Of a stretch of DNA of 64,000 bases, positions 1-10,070 are shown piece after piece. The translations under genes and the position numbers were made by a program. The notes beneath the pieces are model-generated. The model ran no database searches. It was not told the DNA's origin and saw only the letters and a list, made by a program, of their open reading frames with translations. The stretch is from contig NZ_DAIQNN010000006.1 in NCBI RefSeq assembly GCF_036788415.1, positions 21,097 through 85,096 on the forward strand, read 5' to 3'. Numbering within the stretch: the stretch's first letter is position 1; each line of letters opens with the position of its first letter. The stretch comes from Rubrimonas sp036788415 (lineage in GTDB: Bacteria > Pseudomonadota > Alphaproteobacteria > Rhodobacterales > Rhodobacteraceae).

Positions 1-175
1 CCCAGGCGTCGCGCGGGTCGCGGCCCTTCAGGATGATCTCGATCCCGCGCACCATCGTCCCCGAGGAATAGGCGCCGGTGATGTTCCCGGTCTCGTCCAG
101 CTGCGCCTCGACGCGCAGATGGCCCTCGATCCGGGTGAGCGGATCGACGACGAGTCGTTCGGTTCCCATGGCCAT
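1..175 (-). CDS. hynL: [NiFe]-hydrogenase large subunit HynL, N-terminal fragment (cut by window edge)
   Basis: Only the first 58 codons are inside the window. The start ATG GCC ATG lies at 175, four bases after the isp2 stop; the second ATG at 169 is an alternative. The translated N-terminus carries the large-subunit hallmark VDPLTRIEGHL, followed by a glycine/serine-rich stretch and GIEIILKGRDPRDAW. In [NiFe] hydrogenases this subunit holds the Ni-Fe(CN)2CO site and cleaves H2. Finding it downstream of isp1 and isp2, not directly after hynS, is the arrangement of the Isp-type (HynS-Isp1-Isp2-HynL) enzymes of purple sulfur bacteria and Aquifex. The cysteine pairs that bind nickel are beyond the edge, apart from what is expected further downstream, so the active site cannot be checked. 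Confidence 0.93.
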   Translation of the reverse strand, partial: MAMGTERLVVDPLTRIEGHLRVEAQLDETGNITGAYSSGTMVRGIEIILKGRDPRDAW

Positions 176-179
176 CTGC

Positions 180-1502
180 TTACTCCGCGACGAGGTTGTC
201 GGCAGCCAGCACGAGCAGGCTGTTCATCTTCTTGTCCCACTTGAAATGCGCGCCGGCGTCGTCGAACTGCGCGCGGCAGGAATTGCAAGTGGTGGCGAGC
301 ATGTTGGCGCCCGTCGCGCCGATCTGCTTCATCTTGATCTCGAAGGCCGCGTAGCGCAGCGGATCGGCCCGGCGGATGCTCTGCACCCCTCCACCGCCGC
401 CGCAGCACCAGTTGAGCTCCTCGGGACTGTGCGGCTCGCGCAGTTGCAGACCGAGCGCCTCCATCACCACCCGCGGCGCCTCCGCCGCCCCGCCGCGGCG
501 CGACACCTGGCAGGGATCGTGGAAGGTCACCGTGTCGCCGATCTGCTGGAACTTGAGCGCGCCGGACTTGACGCCCTCCTCCAGCAGCTCGACCGCGTGC
601 AGCACACGGAAGGGCAGCGGCGCGCCGTGGACGTTGGCGGCCTCCCAACGCATCGCCTGATAGTCCTGCCCGCATTCCGGCAGCACCACGGTGCGCGCGC
701 CGAGCGCCGTCGCAGCCCCGATGAGCCTGTCCGACGCTGCGCGCTGCCACGCCTCGTTCCCCGAGACGATGCCGTAATTCGACGTCTCATAGCCTCGCGT
801 CGAATAAGTCCAGTCGAGCCCCATCCGGTTGAGGATCTTCGCCATCGCGACGATCGCCTCGGGATATTGCGTCAGGTCGGCCTGCGAGGTGCAGACCATC
901 ACGTCGGCGCGCACCTTGTCGACGTTGATCGGGACGCCGGACTCCGCGCTCAGCGCCCGCACCCGGGCGACGAAGTCGTCGGGCGTCGCGCCGGGCAGAC
1001 CCACGCCGTCCGCCTGCTCCTTCGCGGCGTCGTAGAGGTCCTGCGGCACGAGGCCGGCTTCGCTCATGCCGTGTCGGGCCTTGCGCACGAGCGAGGCGAT
1101 GTCGATGCTCATCGGGCAGATCAGCGTGCAGCGCCCGCACAGGGTGCAGCTGTCATAGAGCAGCTCCTGCCAGGTCTCGAGCTCGGCGATCGTCACTTTA
1201 GGCTTCAGCCCGAGGCGCTTGTAGATGAAGGCCAGCGGCCCCGCCTCGCGCTTGTAGGCCTGCTTGAACGGCTCGAGCTTGAGGATCGGCGTGAACTTCG
1301 GGTCGTGCGTGGCCTCGTAGAAGTGGCAGGCCTTGGCGCAGGCGCCGCAATGGATGCAGGCCTCCATATAGGTCGCCGCCGTGCGCCCGAAATCCTTGGC
1401 GAAGTTCTTCATCGCCTTCTCGACGCGGAGCTTGTCCGCATCGTCGCCCTGCGTGTCGGGGACGAAGGGTTGTTCCATCACGGTATCGATTCCGGCGGTC
1501 AT
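180..1502 (-). CDS. isp2: Isp2-type iron-sulfur subunit (HdrD/DsrK-like) of the hydrogenase
   Basis: A 440-residue cytoplasmic Fe-S protein. The N-terminal third has two ferredoxin-type clusters, CIHCGACAKAC and CTLCGRCTLIC followed by P. The C-terminal half has two CCG-type cysteine-rich domains, of which the second ends in the NWCCGGGGG segment and a following C-x2-C. This is the architecture of HdrD and DsrK. In Isp-type hydrogenases the protein is thought to carry electrons between the hydrogenase and the membrane subunit Isp1. The start ATG at 1502 overlaps the isp1 stop (ATGA), which favours it over the later in-frame ATG at 1478. Family assignment is firm; the electron path is inferred from relatives. 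Confidence 0.9.
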   Translation of the reverse strand: MTAGIDTVMEQPFVPDTQGDDADKLRVEKAMKNFAKDFGRTAATYMEACIHCGACAKACHFYEATHDPKFTPILKLEPFKQAYKREAGPLAFIYKRLGLKPKVTIAELETWQELLYDSCTLCGRCTLICPMSIDIASLVRKARHGMSEAGLVPQDLYDAAKEQADGVGLPGATPDDFVARVRALSAESGVPINVDKVRADVMVCTSQADLTQYPEAIVAMAKILNRMGLDWTYSTRGYETSNYGIVSGNEAWQRAASDRLIGAATALGARTVVLPECGQDYQAMRWEAANVHGAPLPFRVLHAVELLEEGVKSGALKFQQIGDTVTFHDPCQVSRRGGAAEAPRVVMEALGLQLREPHSPEELNWCCGGGGGVQSIRRADPLRYAAFEIKMKQIGATGANMLATTCNSCRAQFDDAGAHFKWDKKMNSLLVLAADNLVAE

Positions 1503-2152
1503 GCCAGGCCTCCCTTGCGCTCGAAATAGGCGCCGGTCGTATAGCGCGAGGTGACGAACCAGGCGGCGTGCATCAGCTTGCCGAAGGGGAAGTAGATCAG
1601 CAGGAGCCACACGCTGAGCAGATGAACGGCGAGGCCGGTCTCGTAGATCGGCCACAGGTTGGACTTGGCGGCGAAGCCGGTGATCAGCGGCATGATTGTC
1701 ACGAACCAGGTCGCGTAGTCGTCGAAATTGGAGATGCGGCGCATCACCGGGTCGGTCACCCGCTTCACCAGCGTCATGATCAGCGCGACGATGGTCAGGA
1801 TGCCGAAGAAGGTGATCACCCCGTTCGGCAGGTTCGGCCACCCGAATCCGAGGATGCTCTTGAAGAACAGGATATGCGCCCCGTAGAGCAGCAGCACGAT
1901 GAAGAATCCGAGATGGAACACATAGCCGACCGCGTATTGCAGCGCGACTTGCGGCTCGAAGGGCTTGTAGGGCCACAGATGGACGTAGAGGCCTTTGAGC
2001 CCGCCGACCCAGGCGTAGTTCTTGCGGGCGGTCGAGAGGTCCTTCCTGCCGGGCAGCAACAGAACGCCGACGAGCCGCCAGAAGAAGCCGAAGGCGAAGA
2101 TCGCGATGGCGGCCTCCATCGCCGGGCCGCGCGCGAAATCAAGCAACGTCAT
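1499..2152 (-). CDS. isp1: Isp1-type membrane cytochrome b subunit of the hydrogenase
   Basis: A 217-residue integral membrane protein resembling the NarI/DsrM gamma subunit family. About five hydrophobic segments can be seen, for example around residues 15-33, 67-92, 105-128, 148-165 and 178-197. Candidate haem-ligand histidines lie at membrane edges (YVFHLGFF, LAVHLLSVW, GKLMHAAW). It sits between hynS and isp2, ends with an ATGA overlap into isp2, and starts a few bases after the hynS stop. The known role of Isp1 is to anchor the enzyme and exchange electrons with the quinone pool through b-type haem. No other cytochrome b (HupC/HyaC type) is visible in this operon. Confidence 0.88.
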   Translation of the reverse strand: MTLLDFARGPAMEAAIAIFAFGFFWRLVGVLLLPGRKDLSTARKNYAWVGGLKGLYVHLWPYKPFEPQVALQYAVGYVFHLGFFIVLLLYGAHILFFKSILGFGWPNLPNGVITFFGILTIVALIMTLVKRVTDPVMRRISNFDDYATWFVTIMPLITGFAAKSNLWPIYETGLAVHLLSVWLLLIYFPFGKLMHAAWFVTSRYTTGAYFERKGGLA

Positions 2153-2155
2153 TGG

Positions 2156-3217
2156 TCATTTCTCCTTGGCGATGCGGCTGGTGTTGACGCGCGAGGCGAC
2201 CGACGCCGCAGCGCCCACGGCGACGCCGGCGGCCGCGGCCGCGACGATCCCCGCGGCCGAGCCCCAGCGGCCCGCCGACAGCGGCGTGTAGAAGCTGTCC
2301 TTGTCCCAGAAATTCGGCTCGGAGCAGCCGAGGCAGGGATGGCCGGACTGGATCGGGAAGGTGAACCCCTCGTTCCACTTGATCGTGGCGCAGGAGTTGT
2401 AGGTGATCGGCCCCTTGCAGCCGAGTTCGATCAGGCACCAGCCGGCGCGCGCGCCCTCGTCGTCGAAGGAGCGGGCGAACTTGCCCTGATCGTAGAACGG
2501 GCGGCGGTAGCAACGGTCGTGCACCGTCTCGGCGAAGAAGGCTTTCGGGCGCTTGAGGTGATCGACTTCCGGCAGTTCCCCGAAGGTCAGGAAGCTCGTC
2601 AGCACGCCGGCGATCACTTCGGGCATCGGCGGGCAGCCGGGCACGTTGATGACGGGGCGGTTGGTCACGATCTGGTCGGCCCCGACCGCGCCGGTCGGGT
2701 TGGGATGGGCCGCGCCGACGCCGCCGAAGCAGGCGCAGGTGCCGATCGACACGATCGCCGCCGCCCCCGCCGCCGCCTCCTTGAGGATCTCGACATTGGT
2801 GTGGCCATTGATCGTGGAGTAGACGCCGTCATTGGCCAGCGGAATCGAGCCGTCGACCACGACGATGTACTTGCCGAAATTCTCCTTCATCGCGACTTGC
2901 AGCGCTTCTTCGGCCTGATGGCCGGCGGCCGCCTGCAGCGCCTCCTGATAGTCGAGCGAGATCACGTCGAAGAGCAGCGACTCCAGCGTCGGCGCGTGGC
3001 TGCGGGTCAGCGACTCGATGCAGCCCGTGCATTCCTGGAAAGACAGCCAGATCACCGACTGGCGGCGCGAGGCGGCGACGTTCTGCGCCATCGTCGGCAC
3101 GACGCTGGCCGGCAGCGCCATGGCGGCGGCGATGCCCGAACAGTATTTCAGAAGCGCCCGGCGGCTGATGCCGCGTTCGCGCAGGGCTTCTCCGATAGTG
3201 CCGGGTTCGTCGCGCAT
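2156..3217 (-). CDS. hynS: [NiFe]-hydrogenase small subunit HynS with Tat signal
   Basis: A 353-residue precursor. It begins with a twin-arginine signal (SRRALLKYCS, residues about 19-28, then an Ala-rich hydrophobic stretch), so the folded enzyme is exported and carries HynL with it. Fe-S ligands are in the usual order: ECTGC, GTCAC, PGCPP, a VHDRC histidine/cysteine pair, CKGPITYNSC and HPCLGCSEPNFWD. A C-terminal hydrophobic helix may anchor it. The proximal site reads ECTGC and CFGG. It therefore lacks the two extra cysteines of oxygen-tolerant enzymes, so a standard oxygen-sensitive [4Fe-4S] proximal cluster is predicted. The start at 3217 is preceded by AAGGAGGA, a strong ribosome binding site; open frame further upstream has no such support. 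Confidence 0.95.
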   Translation of the reverse strand: MRDEPGTIGEALRERGISRRALLKYCSGIAAAMALPASVVPTMAQNVAASRRQSVIWLSFQECTGCIESLTRSHAPTLESLLFDVISLDYQEALQAAAGHQAEEALQVAMKENFGKYIVVVDGSIPLANDGVYSTINGHTNVEILKEAAAGAAAIVSIGTCACFGGVGAAHPNPTGAVGADQIVTNRPVINVPGCPPMPEVIAGVLTSFLTFGELPEVDHLKRPKAFFAETVHDRCYRRPFYDQGKFARSFDDEGARAGWCLIELGCKGPITYNSCATIKWNEGFTFPIQSGHPCLGCSEPNFWDKDSFYTPLSAGRWGSAAGIVAAAAAGVAVGAAASVASRVNTSRIAKEK

Positions 3218-3267
3218 GCGGCGGTCCTCCTTGCAGCGGGGCCGCGCCGCGACCCCTGTGAACGCGC

Positions 3268-3750
3268 TTACGGCTGGCCTGCGGCGCGCGCCGCCAGTCG
3301 CTGCGCCAGGGCCTCGGCCCCGGCGCGGATGTCGCCCATGTCGGCGGCGAGGATGAGCGGCGCTGTCGCGATCTCGATCTCCTCGGCCAGCACGGCGCCT
3401 TCGGGATTGCAGTTCTTCACCCACCACACGCCGGAGACGGAGGTCTCCTGCGCCTCGACGAGCCCGCCGACGCGCACTTCGACACGGGCCTCGCCCGTCC
3501 CCAGAGCGGCGCGCAACGCGTGGTAGTCCTCGGGGCCGATGGGCAGCCCGCGCAGCGTGACGATGCGGCGGTCGTCCTCGCCCGCCGCGACCGCGCGCAG
3601 ATGCTCCAGAACCTCGGCCAGGACGGCGTCGACCATCGGCCCGCCCGCGATCGGCTCGGGCGAGGCGACCGGATCGTCGGCGCCCGACAAGCCCTCCAGC
3701 GCGCGCGCGACGGCCTGGAAATCATGCGTGTGCGTCGGCTTTGCGCTCAC
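3268..3750 (-). CDS. HupH/HyaF-type hydrogenase expression protein
   Basis: About 160 residues. The C-terminal half (WWVKNCNPEG, then EIEIATAPLIL and DMGDIRAG) matches the conserved region of the HupH/HyaF hydrogenase-accessory family, whose members help small-subunit maturation in related operons. GTG at 3750 overlaps the stop of the upstream protease gene (GTGA); a second GTG nine bases earlier is possible. It is followed 50 bases later by hynS. The protein is shorter than many HupH proteins, so it may be a reduced version. Assignment rests on motif resemblance and operon position. Confidence 0.75.
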   Translation of the reverse strand: MSAKPTHTHDFQAVARALEGLSGADDPVASPEPIAGGPMVDAVLAEVLEHLRAVAAGEDDRRIVTLRGLPIGPEDYHALRAALGTGEARVEVRVGGLVEAQETSVSGVWWVKNCNPEGAVLAEEIEIATAPLILAADMGDIRAGAEALAQRLAARAAGQP

Positions 3751-4238
3751 AGACCCCACGCCTCCAGCTTCGCCCGCGCCAGCGCCGCCATGCGCGGCAG
3801 TGCGGCTGAAACGGCTTCTGTCGGCGTCATGCCCCAGTCGAGCGAGCCCGGCTGCACCCCCACCAGCGCGCGCCGCTGCGGCAGCCGGTCCTGGATGCGG
3901 GCCATCCCGAGCACTTCCATAAGGCTGACTTCATGCACCGAGGTCTTGGGGCCGGTGGTCAGAAAGGCGTCCATCTCGGCGCCTTCGAACACGCGCAGCG
4001 TTCCGGGCTCCGCGTGCAGCTGGGCCGTGTCGAGCACCAGCAGCGCGTCGCAATCGGCGATCGGCCCGGCGAGGGTGAAGGAGAGCGTGCCGCCGTCGAG
4101 GAAGCTCAGGCCGGGGCGCGCGCCCATCGCCGCTTCGAGCGCGCGCAGCGCGTGCACGCCCGCGCCTTCGTCGCTCAGCAGGGTGTTCCCGATCCCGAGG
4201 ACCAGCGCGCCCCCAGCATGCTCCAGATCACCGTCCAA
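3747..4238 (-). CDS. hynD: Hydrogenase maturation endopeptidase (HynD/HyaD/HupD family)
   Basis: A 163-residue protease that removes the C-terminal tail of the hydrogenase large subunit after nickel insertion. The family pattern is clear: GIGNTLLSDEGAG near residue 15 with the acidic metal ligand, an aspartate in LLVLDTA, and a histidine in SVHEVSLMEVL. These three residues bind the nickel used for recognition. The start is TTG at 4238, with AGGGAG a few bases upstream; no in-frame ATG is better placed. It is the first gene of the hydrogenase operon, and the 172 bases before it hold an FNR-like site. It overlaps the next gene by GTGA. Confidence 0.9.
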   Translation of the reverse strand: MDGDLEHAGGALVLGIGNTLLSDEGAGVHALRALEAAMGARPGLSFLDGGTLSFTLAGPIADCDALLVLDTAQLHAEPGTLRVFEGAEMDAFLTTGPKTSVHEVSLMEVLGMARIQDRLPQRRALVGVQPGSLDWGMTPTEAVSAALPRMAALARAKLEAWGL

Positions 4239-4329
4239 CGCCGTCTCCCTGTCCCTACGATCCTCGCCTCACCTGGGCCGGGGGTCCGCCGGGATCGTCG
4301 GAAACTGGATCAGATCGGCGTCTTTCCCC

Positions 4330-4343
4330 TTGACCAGTGTCAA
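4330..4343 (-). promoter_or_regulatory. FNR/CRP-family palindrome upstream of the hydrogenase operon
   Basis: The sequence read on the minus strand is TTGACACTGGTCAA, a perfect palindrome of TTGAC arms around four bases. It matches the FNR-type consensus TTGAT-N4-ATCAA at eight of ten arm positions. It lies about 92 bases before the TTG start of hynD, in the only non-coding gap of the operon. I do not see a convincing -10 box at the class II distance, so the promoter geometry is uncertain. An FnrL/Dnr-type activator is the likely reader; this is inference. Confidence 0.6.
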
Positions 4344-4402
4344 CTTTTAAAGCGCGCTCAGTCGATTATTCCACTCGTGCGACGAAAGTTCTGGTGCACA
4401 GT

Positions 4403-4417
4403 CGCTTAACTTAAGCG
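4403..4417. repeat. Perfect 15-base palindrome overlapping the sdhB stop codon
   Basis: CGCTTAA, one base, TTAAGCG. The right arm covers the stop codon of sdhB (TAA on the minus strand). It is too tight to form a normal RNA hairpin and has no T-run after it, so it looks more like a protein-binding palindrome than a terminator. Function unknown. Confidence 0.5.
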
Positions 4418-5172
4418 CTCATGCCAAGTAGTCGCTTCGCCGCAGCGCGCGCATAGTCTCTGTTCAACAACGCAATGAAGTCGAGGGAGACGCCCTTGGG
4501 GCAGACCGCCTCGCATTCTCCATGGTTCGAGCAGGCGCCGAAGCCCGTCGCGTCCATCGCGTCGACCATCGCCAGCGTGCGGCGGTCGCGCTCGGGCTGG
4601 CCTTGCGGCAGCATGTTGAGCTGCGCGACCTTGGCGGCGAGAAACAGCATCGCCGAGCCGTTCGGGCAAGCCGCGACGCAGGCCCCGCAGCCGATGCACA
4701 TCGCCGCCTCCATCGCGCGGTCGGCGGTCTCGTGGGAGATCGGGATGGCGTTGGCGTCCGGGGCCTGGCCGGGTCGGACGCTGACATAGCCGCCGGCCTG
4801 CTGGATCTTCTCCAGCCCCGAGCGGTCCACCGCCAGATCGCGCAGCGGCGGGAAAGGGCCGGCGCGGAAGGGCTCGATGGTGATCGTCTCGCCGTCCTGA
4901 TAGCGGTACATGTGGATCTGGCAGGCGGTCAGCCCGCCATGTCCGCCATGCGGCGCCCCGTTGACCGTCAGCGAGCACATGCCGCAGATGCCCTCGCGGC
5001 AGTCATGGTCGAAGACGATCGCCGGCTCGCCCTTGGCGACCAGCTTCTCGTTGAGCAGATCGAGCAGCTCGAGCAGCGACACGCTCGCGGCGACGTCGCG
5101 CATCTTGTAGTCGACGAAACGGCCGCGATCCTCGGCGTCGCGCTGACGCCAGATGCGCAGGGTGAAGTTCAT
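4411..5172 (-). CDS. sdhB: Succinate dehydrogenase/fumarate reductase iron-sulfur subunit
   Basis: A 253-residue subunit carrying the three expected clusters. The [2Fe-2S] set is CREGICGMC with a later C in LTACQ, the [4Fe-4S] set is CIGCGACVAACP, and the [3Fe-4S] set is CSNHGEC followed by CPKG. It passes electrons between the flavoprotein and the cytochrome b anchor. The phrase MYRYQDGETITIEPFR is typical of the SdhB/FrdB found with single-gene b558 anchors, not of the usual alphaproteobacterial SdhB. The start at 5172 follows the sdhA stop by 13 bases. Direction (succinate oxidation or fumarate reduction) cannot be read from the sequence. Confidence 0.93.
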   Translation of the reverse strand: MNFTLRIWRQRDAEDRGRFVDYKMRDVAASVSLLELLDLLNEKLVAKGEPAIVFDHDCREGICGMCSLTVNGAPHGGHGGLTACQIHMYRYQDGETITIEPFRAGPFPPLRDLAVDRSGLEKIQQAGGYVSVRPGQAPDANAIPISHETADRAMEAAMCIGCGACVAACPNGSAMLFLAAKVAQLNMLPQGQPERDRRTLAMVDAMDATGFGACSNHGECEAVCPKGVSLDFIALLNRDYARAAAKRLLGMSA

Positions 5173-5185
5173 CGCGCCTCTCCGG

Positions 5186-7147
<1,962 letters not shown>

Positions 7148-7152
7148 GGGTC

Positions 7153-7962
7153 TCACGCTCCGTTCAGATGATGGAGAAACGACGACTTGTCGAAGATCGG
7201 AACGCCCAGCCAGGCGTCGAGCAGCACCGCGAAGGGGATCGAGGACAGGCCGATGAACACGAACCAGCCATAGAGCGAGGCGATGCGCTCGAGCCGCGCG
7301 CGCCAGACCGCGTTGCGCCAGCCGATGCTCTGGAACACGCTGGCCACGCCATGCGCCAGATGGCCCGACAGCAGCCACATCGCGGCGATGTAGAACAGCG
7401 AGATGAAGACGTTGCTGAAGCCGATATAGGTCATCGCATAGACGTTCATCACCGGATGGGTGACGCCGCGCAGCGTGTAGTCCTGCAGCATCGAGAAGTC
7501 CTGCACCGAACGCGTCGTCAGATGCAGGATGTGGAAGACGATGAAGAGCAGGATCACACCGCCGCTGATCATCATGCCCCGGCTCGCGCTGGTGGCGGCG
7601 AGGTAGCGCTCGCCGAGATAGCCGCGCGCCTTCACCTTGGAGTTTTCCCCGTTCAGCGCGCCGGCGAAGCCCGCATGGACGAGGAACGCGCTCAGCACCA
7701 GAGCGCGCACCACCCAGATCAGCCCGAAGGGCAGCGACTGGAGGTGATGGGCGTAGGTGTTGATCGCGCCAGGGCCTATGAAGATCGTGAGATTGCCGAC
7801 CGTGTGGCCGAGCGCGAAGATCGCAAGGAACGCGGCGGAGCCCGCCACGAGGAATTTGCGCCCGATCGAGGACCGGAAGAGATATCGCCAGGGAAGCGGT
7901 CGAGCTGCCTGCACCGTGTCATCCTCGGCGCGTCGAGACCGCGCCGCCTCTGTCAGAACCAT
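7153..7962 (-). CDS. sdhC: Succinate dehydrogenase cytochrome b558-type membrane anchor
   Basis: A 269-residue membrane protein with about five transmembrane helices: the type-B anchor, in which one polypeptide replaces the SdhC/SdhD pair. Histidines suitable as ligands for two b haems appear in hydrophobic contexts: ALGHTVGN, NTYAHHLQSL, FLVHAGF, FHILHLTT and LSGHLAHG. It links the SdhAB head to quinone. It is the first gene of the operon, and an FNR-like site with a possible -10 box lies upstream. A canonical alphaproteobacterium normally uses a separate sdhCDAB, so this copy may be an extra, possibly fumarate-reducing, complex. Confidence 0.92.
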   Translation of the reverse strand: MVLTEAARSRRAEDDTVQAARPLPWRYLFRSSIGRKFLVAGSAAFLAIFALGHTVGNLTIFIGPGAINTYAHHLQSLPFGLIWVVRALVLSAFLVHAGFAGALNGENSKVKARGYLGERYLAATSASRGMMISGGVILLFIVFHILHLTTRSVQDFSMLQDYTLRGVTHPVMNVYAMTYIGFSNVFISLFYIAAMWLLSGHLAHGVASVFQSIGWRNAVWRARLERIASLYGWFVFIGLSSIPFAVLLDAWLGVPIFDKSSFLHHLNGA

Positions 7963-8004
7963 CGATGTGATGAGCGCCCGAGCCTCGCCCCGCGCGCAAG
8001 TCCG

Positions 8005-8047
8005 ACCATAGGACCGGTGGCGCGTGCGAACGGTTGCGCCATATCAA
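8005..8047 (-). promoter_or_regulatory. Candidate FNR-activated promoter of sdhCAB
   Basis: On the minus strand TTGATATGGCGCAA (8047-8034) has one perfect FNR half-site and eight of ten consensus arm bases. A -10-like TATGGT lies at 8010-8005. The palindrome centre would then fall about 41-43 bases before the start of transcription, the class II activator position. The transcript would begin near 7998, some 36 bases before the sdhC ATG. Geometry is seen in the sequence; regulator identity is inferred. Confidence 0.5.
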
Positions 8048-8108
8048 GCGAAGGCTTTGCGGCGCCGCGGCATATCGTCGGCAGGCCGGGGCGCAGCGCG
8101 GCGCCGCC

Positions 8109-10061
8109 TCAGCGCGAGCGCGCCGCGGCCCGCGCAGGCGTCGGCGTCCCCCGACCCGGCTCGGCGCGCGCAAGATGCGCCATCAGCGCCAGACCGCCGA
8201 TCAGCGCCGCGATCAGCACGCCGTCCGGCGCGCCCGCGCCGAAGGCGGCGAGGTTGGCCGCAGCGAGCGCCAGCGCCAGCAGCCGCACGCCCTGGCTCAG
8301 CGGGCGCGCGACATGGCCGATCGACGCCGCCGTGATCAGCGCGACGGCGAGCAGCGCGCGCAGCAGCGCCAGCGCCGCCGCCGCCGGATCCGTCCCGACG
8401 CCCAGCAGCATGTCGGGCTGATTGGCGAAGGCGATGGGGATGACGTAGAAGCCCGCCCCCAGCCGCAGCGCCGCGAAGGAGGTCCGCCAGGGGTCCGCCT
8501 TCGCCACAGCCGCCGCCGCGAAGCTCGCGATGGCCACGGGCGGGGTGATCATCGAAAGCATCCCGAAATAGAAGACGAACATGTGCGCCGCCATCGGGGG
8601 CGCACCCATCTGCGCCATCGCCGGCGCGGCCAGCGCGGCGAGCAGGATGTAGACGCCGACGGTCGGCATCCCCAGGCCCAGCAGAAGGCACAGCCCCGCC
8701 GTCATCGCCAGCAGCAGCGCCATGCTGCCGCCCGCCGCCGCCAGCATCTGCAAGGTGATGGCGAAGGAGATACCGGTCAGGTTCAGCACGCCGATGATCA
8801 GTCCCGCCGCCGCCGCCAGCACCACGATGTCGGCGACCTGCTCCATCGCGTCGAGCAGCCGGCGCCCACTTTCGCGCAGCCGCGCCAGCGCGCCGGGACC
8901 GGGCAGGCCGACATGCAATGCGATCAGGACGGCGGTCGCGAGCAGCCCCGCCTGCTGCGGCGAGCGCCCCTCGACGAAGAGCAGCCAGATCAGCGCGGCG
9001 ACCGCCAGCAGATGGCGCCAGGGCGCGGCATTCTCGCCCTCCACGGTTCGCGCAGCCGCGCGCGCGCGCAGCTGCGCGGCGTCGTCCTCCGGCGCGCGCC
9101 GGCGCGCCTCGAAATCGACCGCGAAAAGCAACGCCGCGTAGAAGAGCAGCCCCGGCCCCAGAGCGGCCAGCGCGACCTCGGCGTAGGGGACTTCCAGAAG
9201 CTCCGCCATGAGGAAGGCCGAGGCCCCCATGATCGGCGGCATCAGCTGGCCGCCGGTGGAGGCCACCGCCTCGATCCCCGCCGCAACTTCGCGCCGATAC
9301 CCCGCGCGCCGCATCATCGGGATGGTGACTGCGCCCACAGCCGCCACATTGGCGACCGCGCTGCCCGACACCGCCCCGAACAGCCCCGAGCCCAGCACCG
9401 CAACCTTCGCCGCCCCGCCGCGCATCCCGCCGACGAGCCTCGAGACCGCCTCGGTCGCCGCGCGGGCGCCGCCGAAGGCGTTGAGCAGCGCGCCGAAGGC
9501 GATGAAGGGGGCGATGGTCGTCACCGCGATGTCGAGCATCTTCGAGAATAGCGCGTTGGAGTCGAACGCCAGATACACGCCCAGCCGCTCCGGGCTCACC
9601 GGGCGCGAGGCGTAATCCGCTGGCAGGTGCGGACCGACGAACAGCGCGAAGCCCGCCAGAAGCGCCAGCAGCGCCGGCAGCACCAGCCCGGTGCGCCGCC
9701 GCACCGCCTCGAGCACGCCCGCGATCATCAGCGCGCCGAGCGCCACCGCCTCCGGGGGCGCGAAGGCGATGTCGAGCTGGATCGCGGGATAGCGCGCCGC
9801 GACATAGAGGAACGCCGCCAGCACCGAGGCCGCGAACCCCGCGTTGAGCGCCGCCGCCACGCGGCTCCACGGGCGGGCCGGCGGCGTGAGCAGCGCGAGC
9901 GCCGCGCACAGGCCGAGCCCGAAGGCGATCATCTGCTCGGTGTAGAGATGCGCGCCCAGCCGCCCCGGCGCGTCGAGCGCCCAGAGCGTCAGCCCCAACG
10001 CGAACGCGGCCCGCAGCCCGTCGCGCGCGCGTTCGGCCGCCCAGCGCATTGCGCGCGCCAC
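8109..10061 (-). CDS. TRAP transporter permease, fused 4TM/12TM (TAXI type)
   Basis: A 650-residue polytopic membrane protein. It combines a small N-terminal membrane region with the large DctM-like region seen in TAXI-type TRAP transporters. Family segments are visible: FGALLNAFGG, GSGLFGAVSGSAVANVA, STGGQLMPPIMGASAFL and a second repeat GLGMPTVGVY with MITPPVAIASFAAA. It would use an ion gradient to import a substrate delivered by the neighbouring binding protein. The GTG start at 10061 has GAGGGG just upstream and follows the binding-protein gene by nine bases; the in-frame ATG at 10049 lacks such a site. Substrate unknown; the family includes carboxylate and amino acid importers. Confidence 0.9.
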   Translation of the reverse strand: MARAMRWAAERARDGLRAAFALGLTLWALDAPGRLGAHLYTEQMIAFGLGLCAALALLTPPARPWSRVAAALNAGFAASVLAAFLYVAARYPAIQLDIAFAPPEAVALGALMIAGVLEAVRRRTGLVLPALLALLAGFALFVGPHLPADYASRPVSPERLGVYLAFDSNALFSKMLDIAVTTIAPFIAFGALLNAFGGARAATEAVSRLVGGMRGGAAKVAVLGSGLFGAVSGSAVANVAAVGAVTIPMMRRAGYRREVAAGIEAVASTGGQLMPPIMGASAFLMAELLEVPYAEVALAALGPGLLFYAALLFAVDFEARRRAPEDDAAQLRARAAARTVEGENAAPWRHLLAVAALIWLLFVEGRSPQQAGLLATAVLIALHVGLPGPGALARLRESGRRLLDAMEQVADIVVLAAAAGLIIGVLNLTGISFAITLQMLAAAGGSMALLLAMTAGLCLLLGLGMPTVGVYILLAALAAPAMAQMGAPPMAAHMFVFYFGMLSMITPPVAIASFAAAAVAKADPWRTSFAALRLGAGFYVIPIAFANQPDMLLGVGTDPAAAALALLRALLAVALITAASIGHVARPLSQGVRLLALALAAANLAAFGAGAPDGVLIAALIGGLALMAHLARAEPGRGTPTPARAAARSR

Positions 10062-10070
10062 CGCCGCCCC

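Noticed and set aside
2156..3217. Oxygen-tolerant type of hydrogenase small subunit
   Set aside because: The proximal cluster region reads ECTGC and CFGG, so the two supernumerary cysteines of oxygen-tolerant enzymes are absent.
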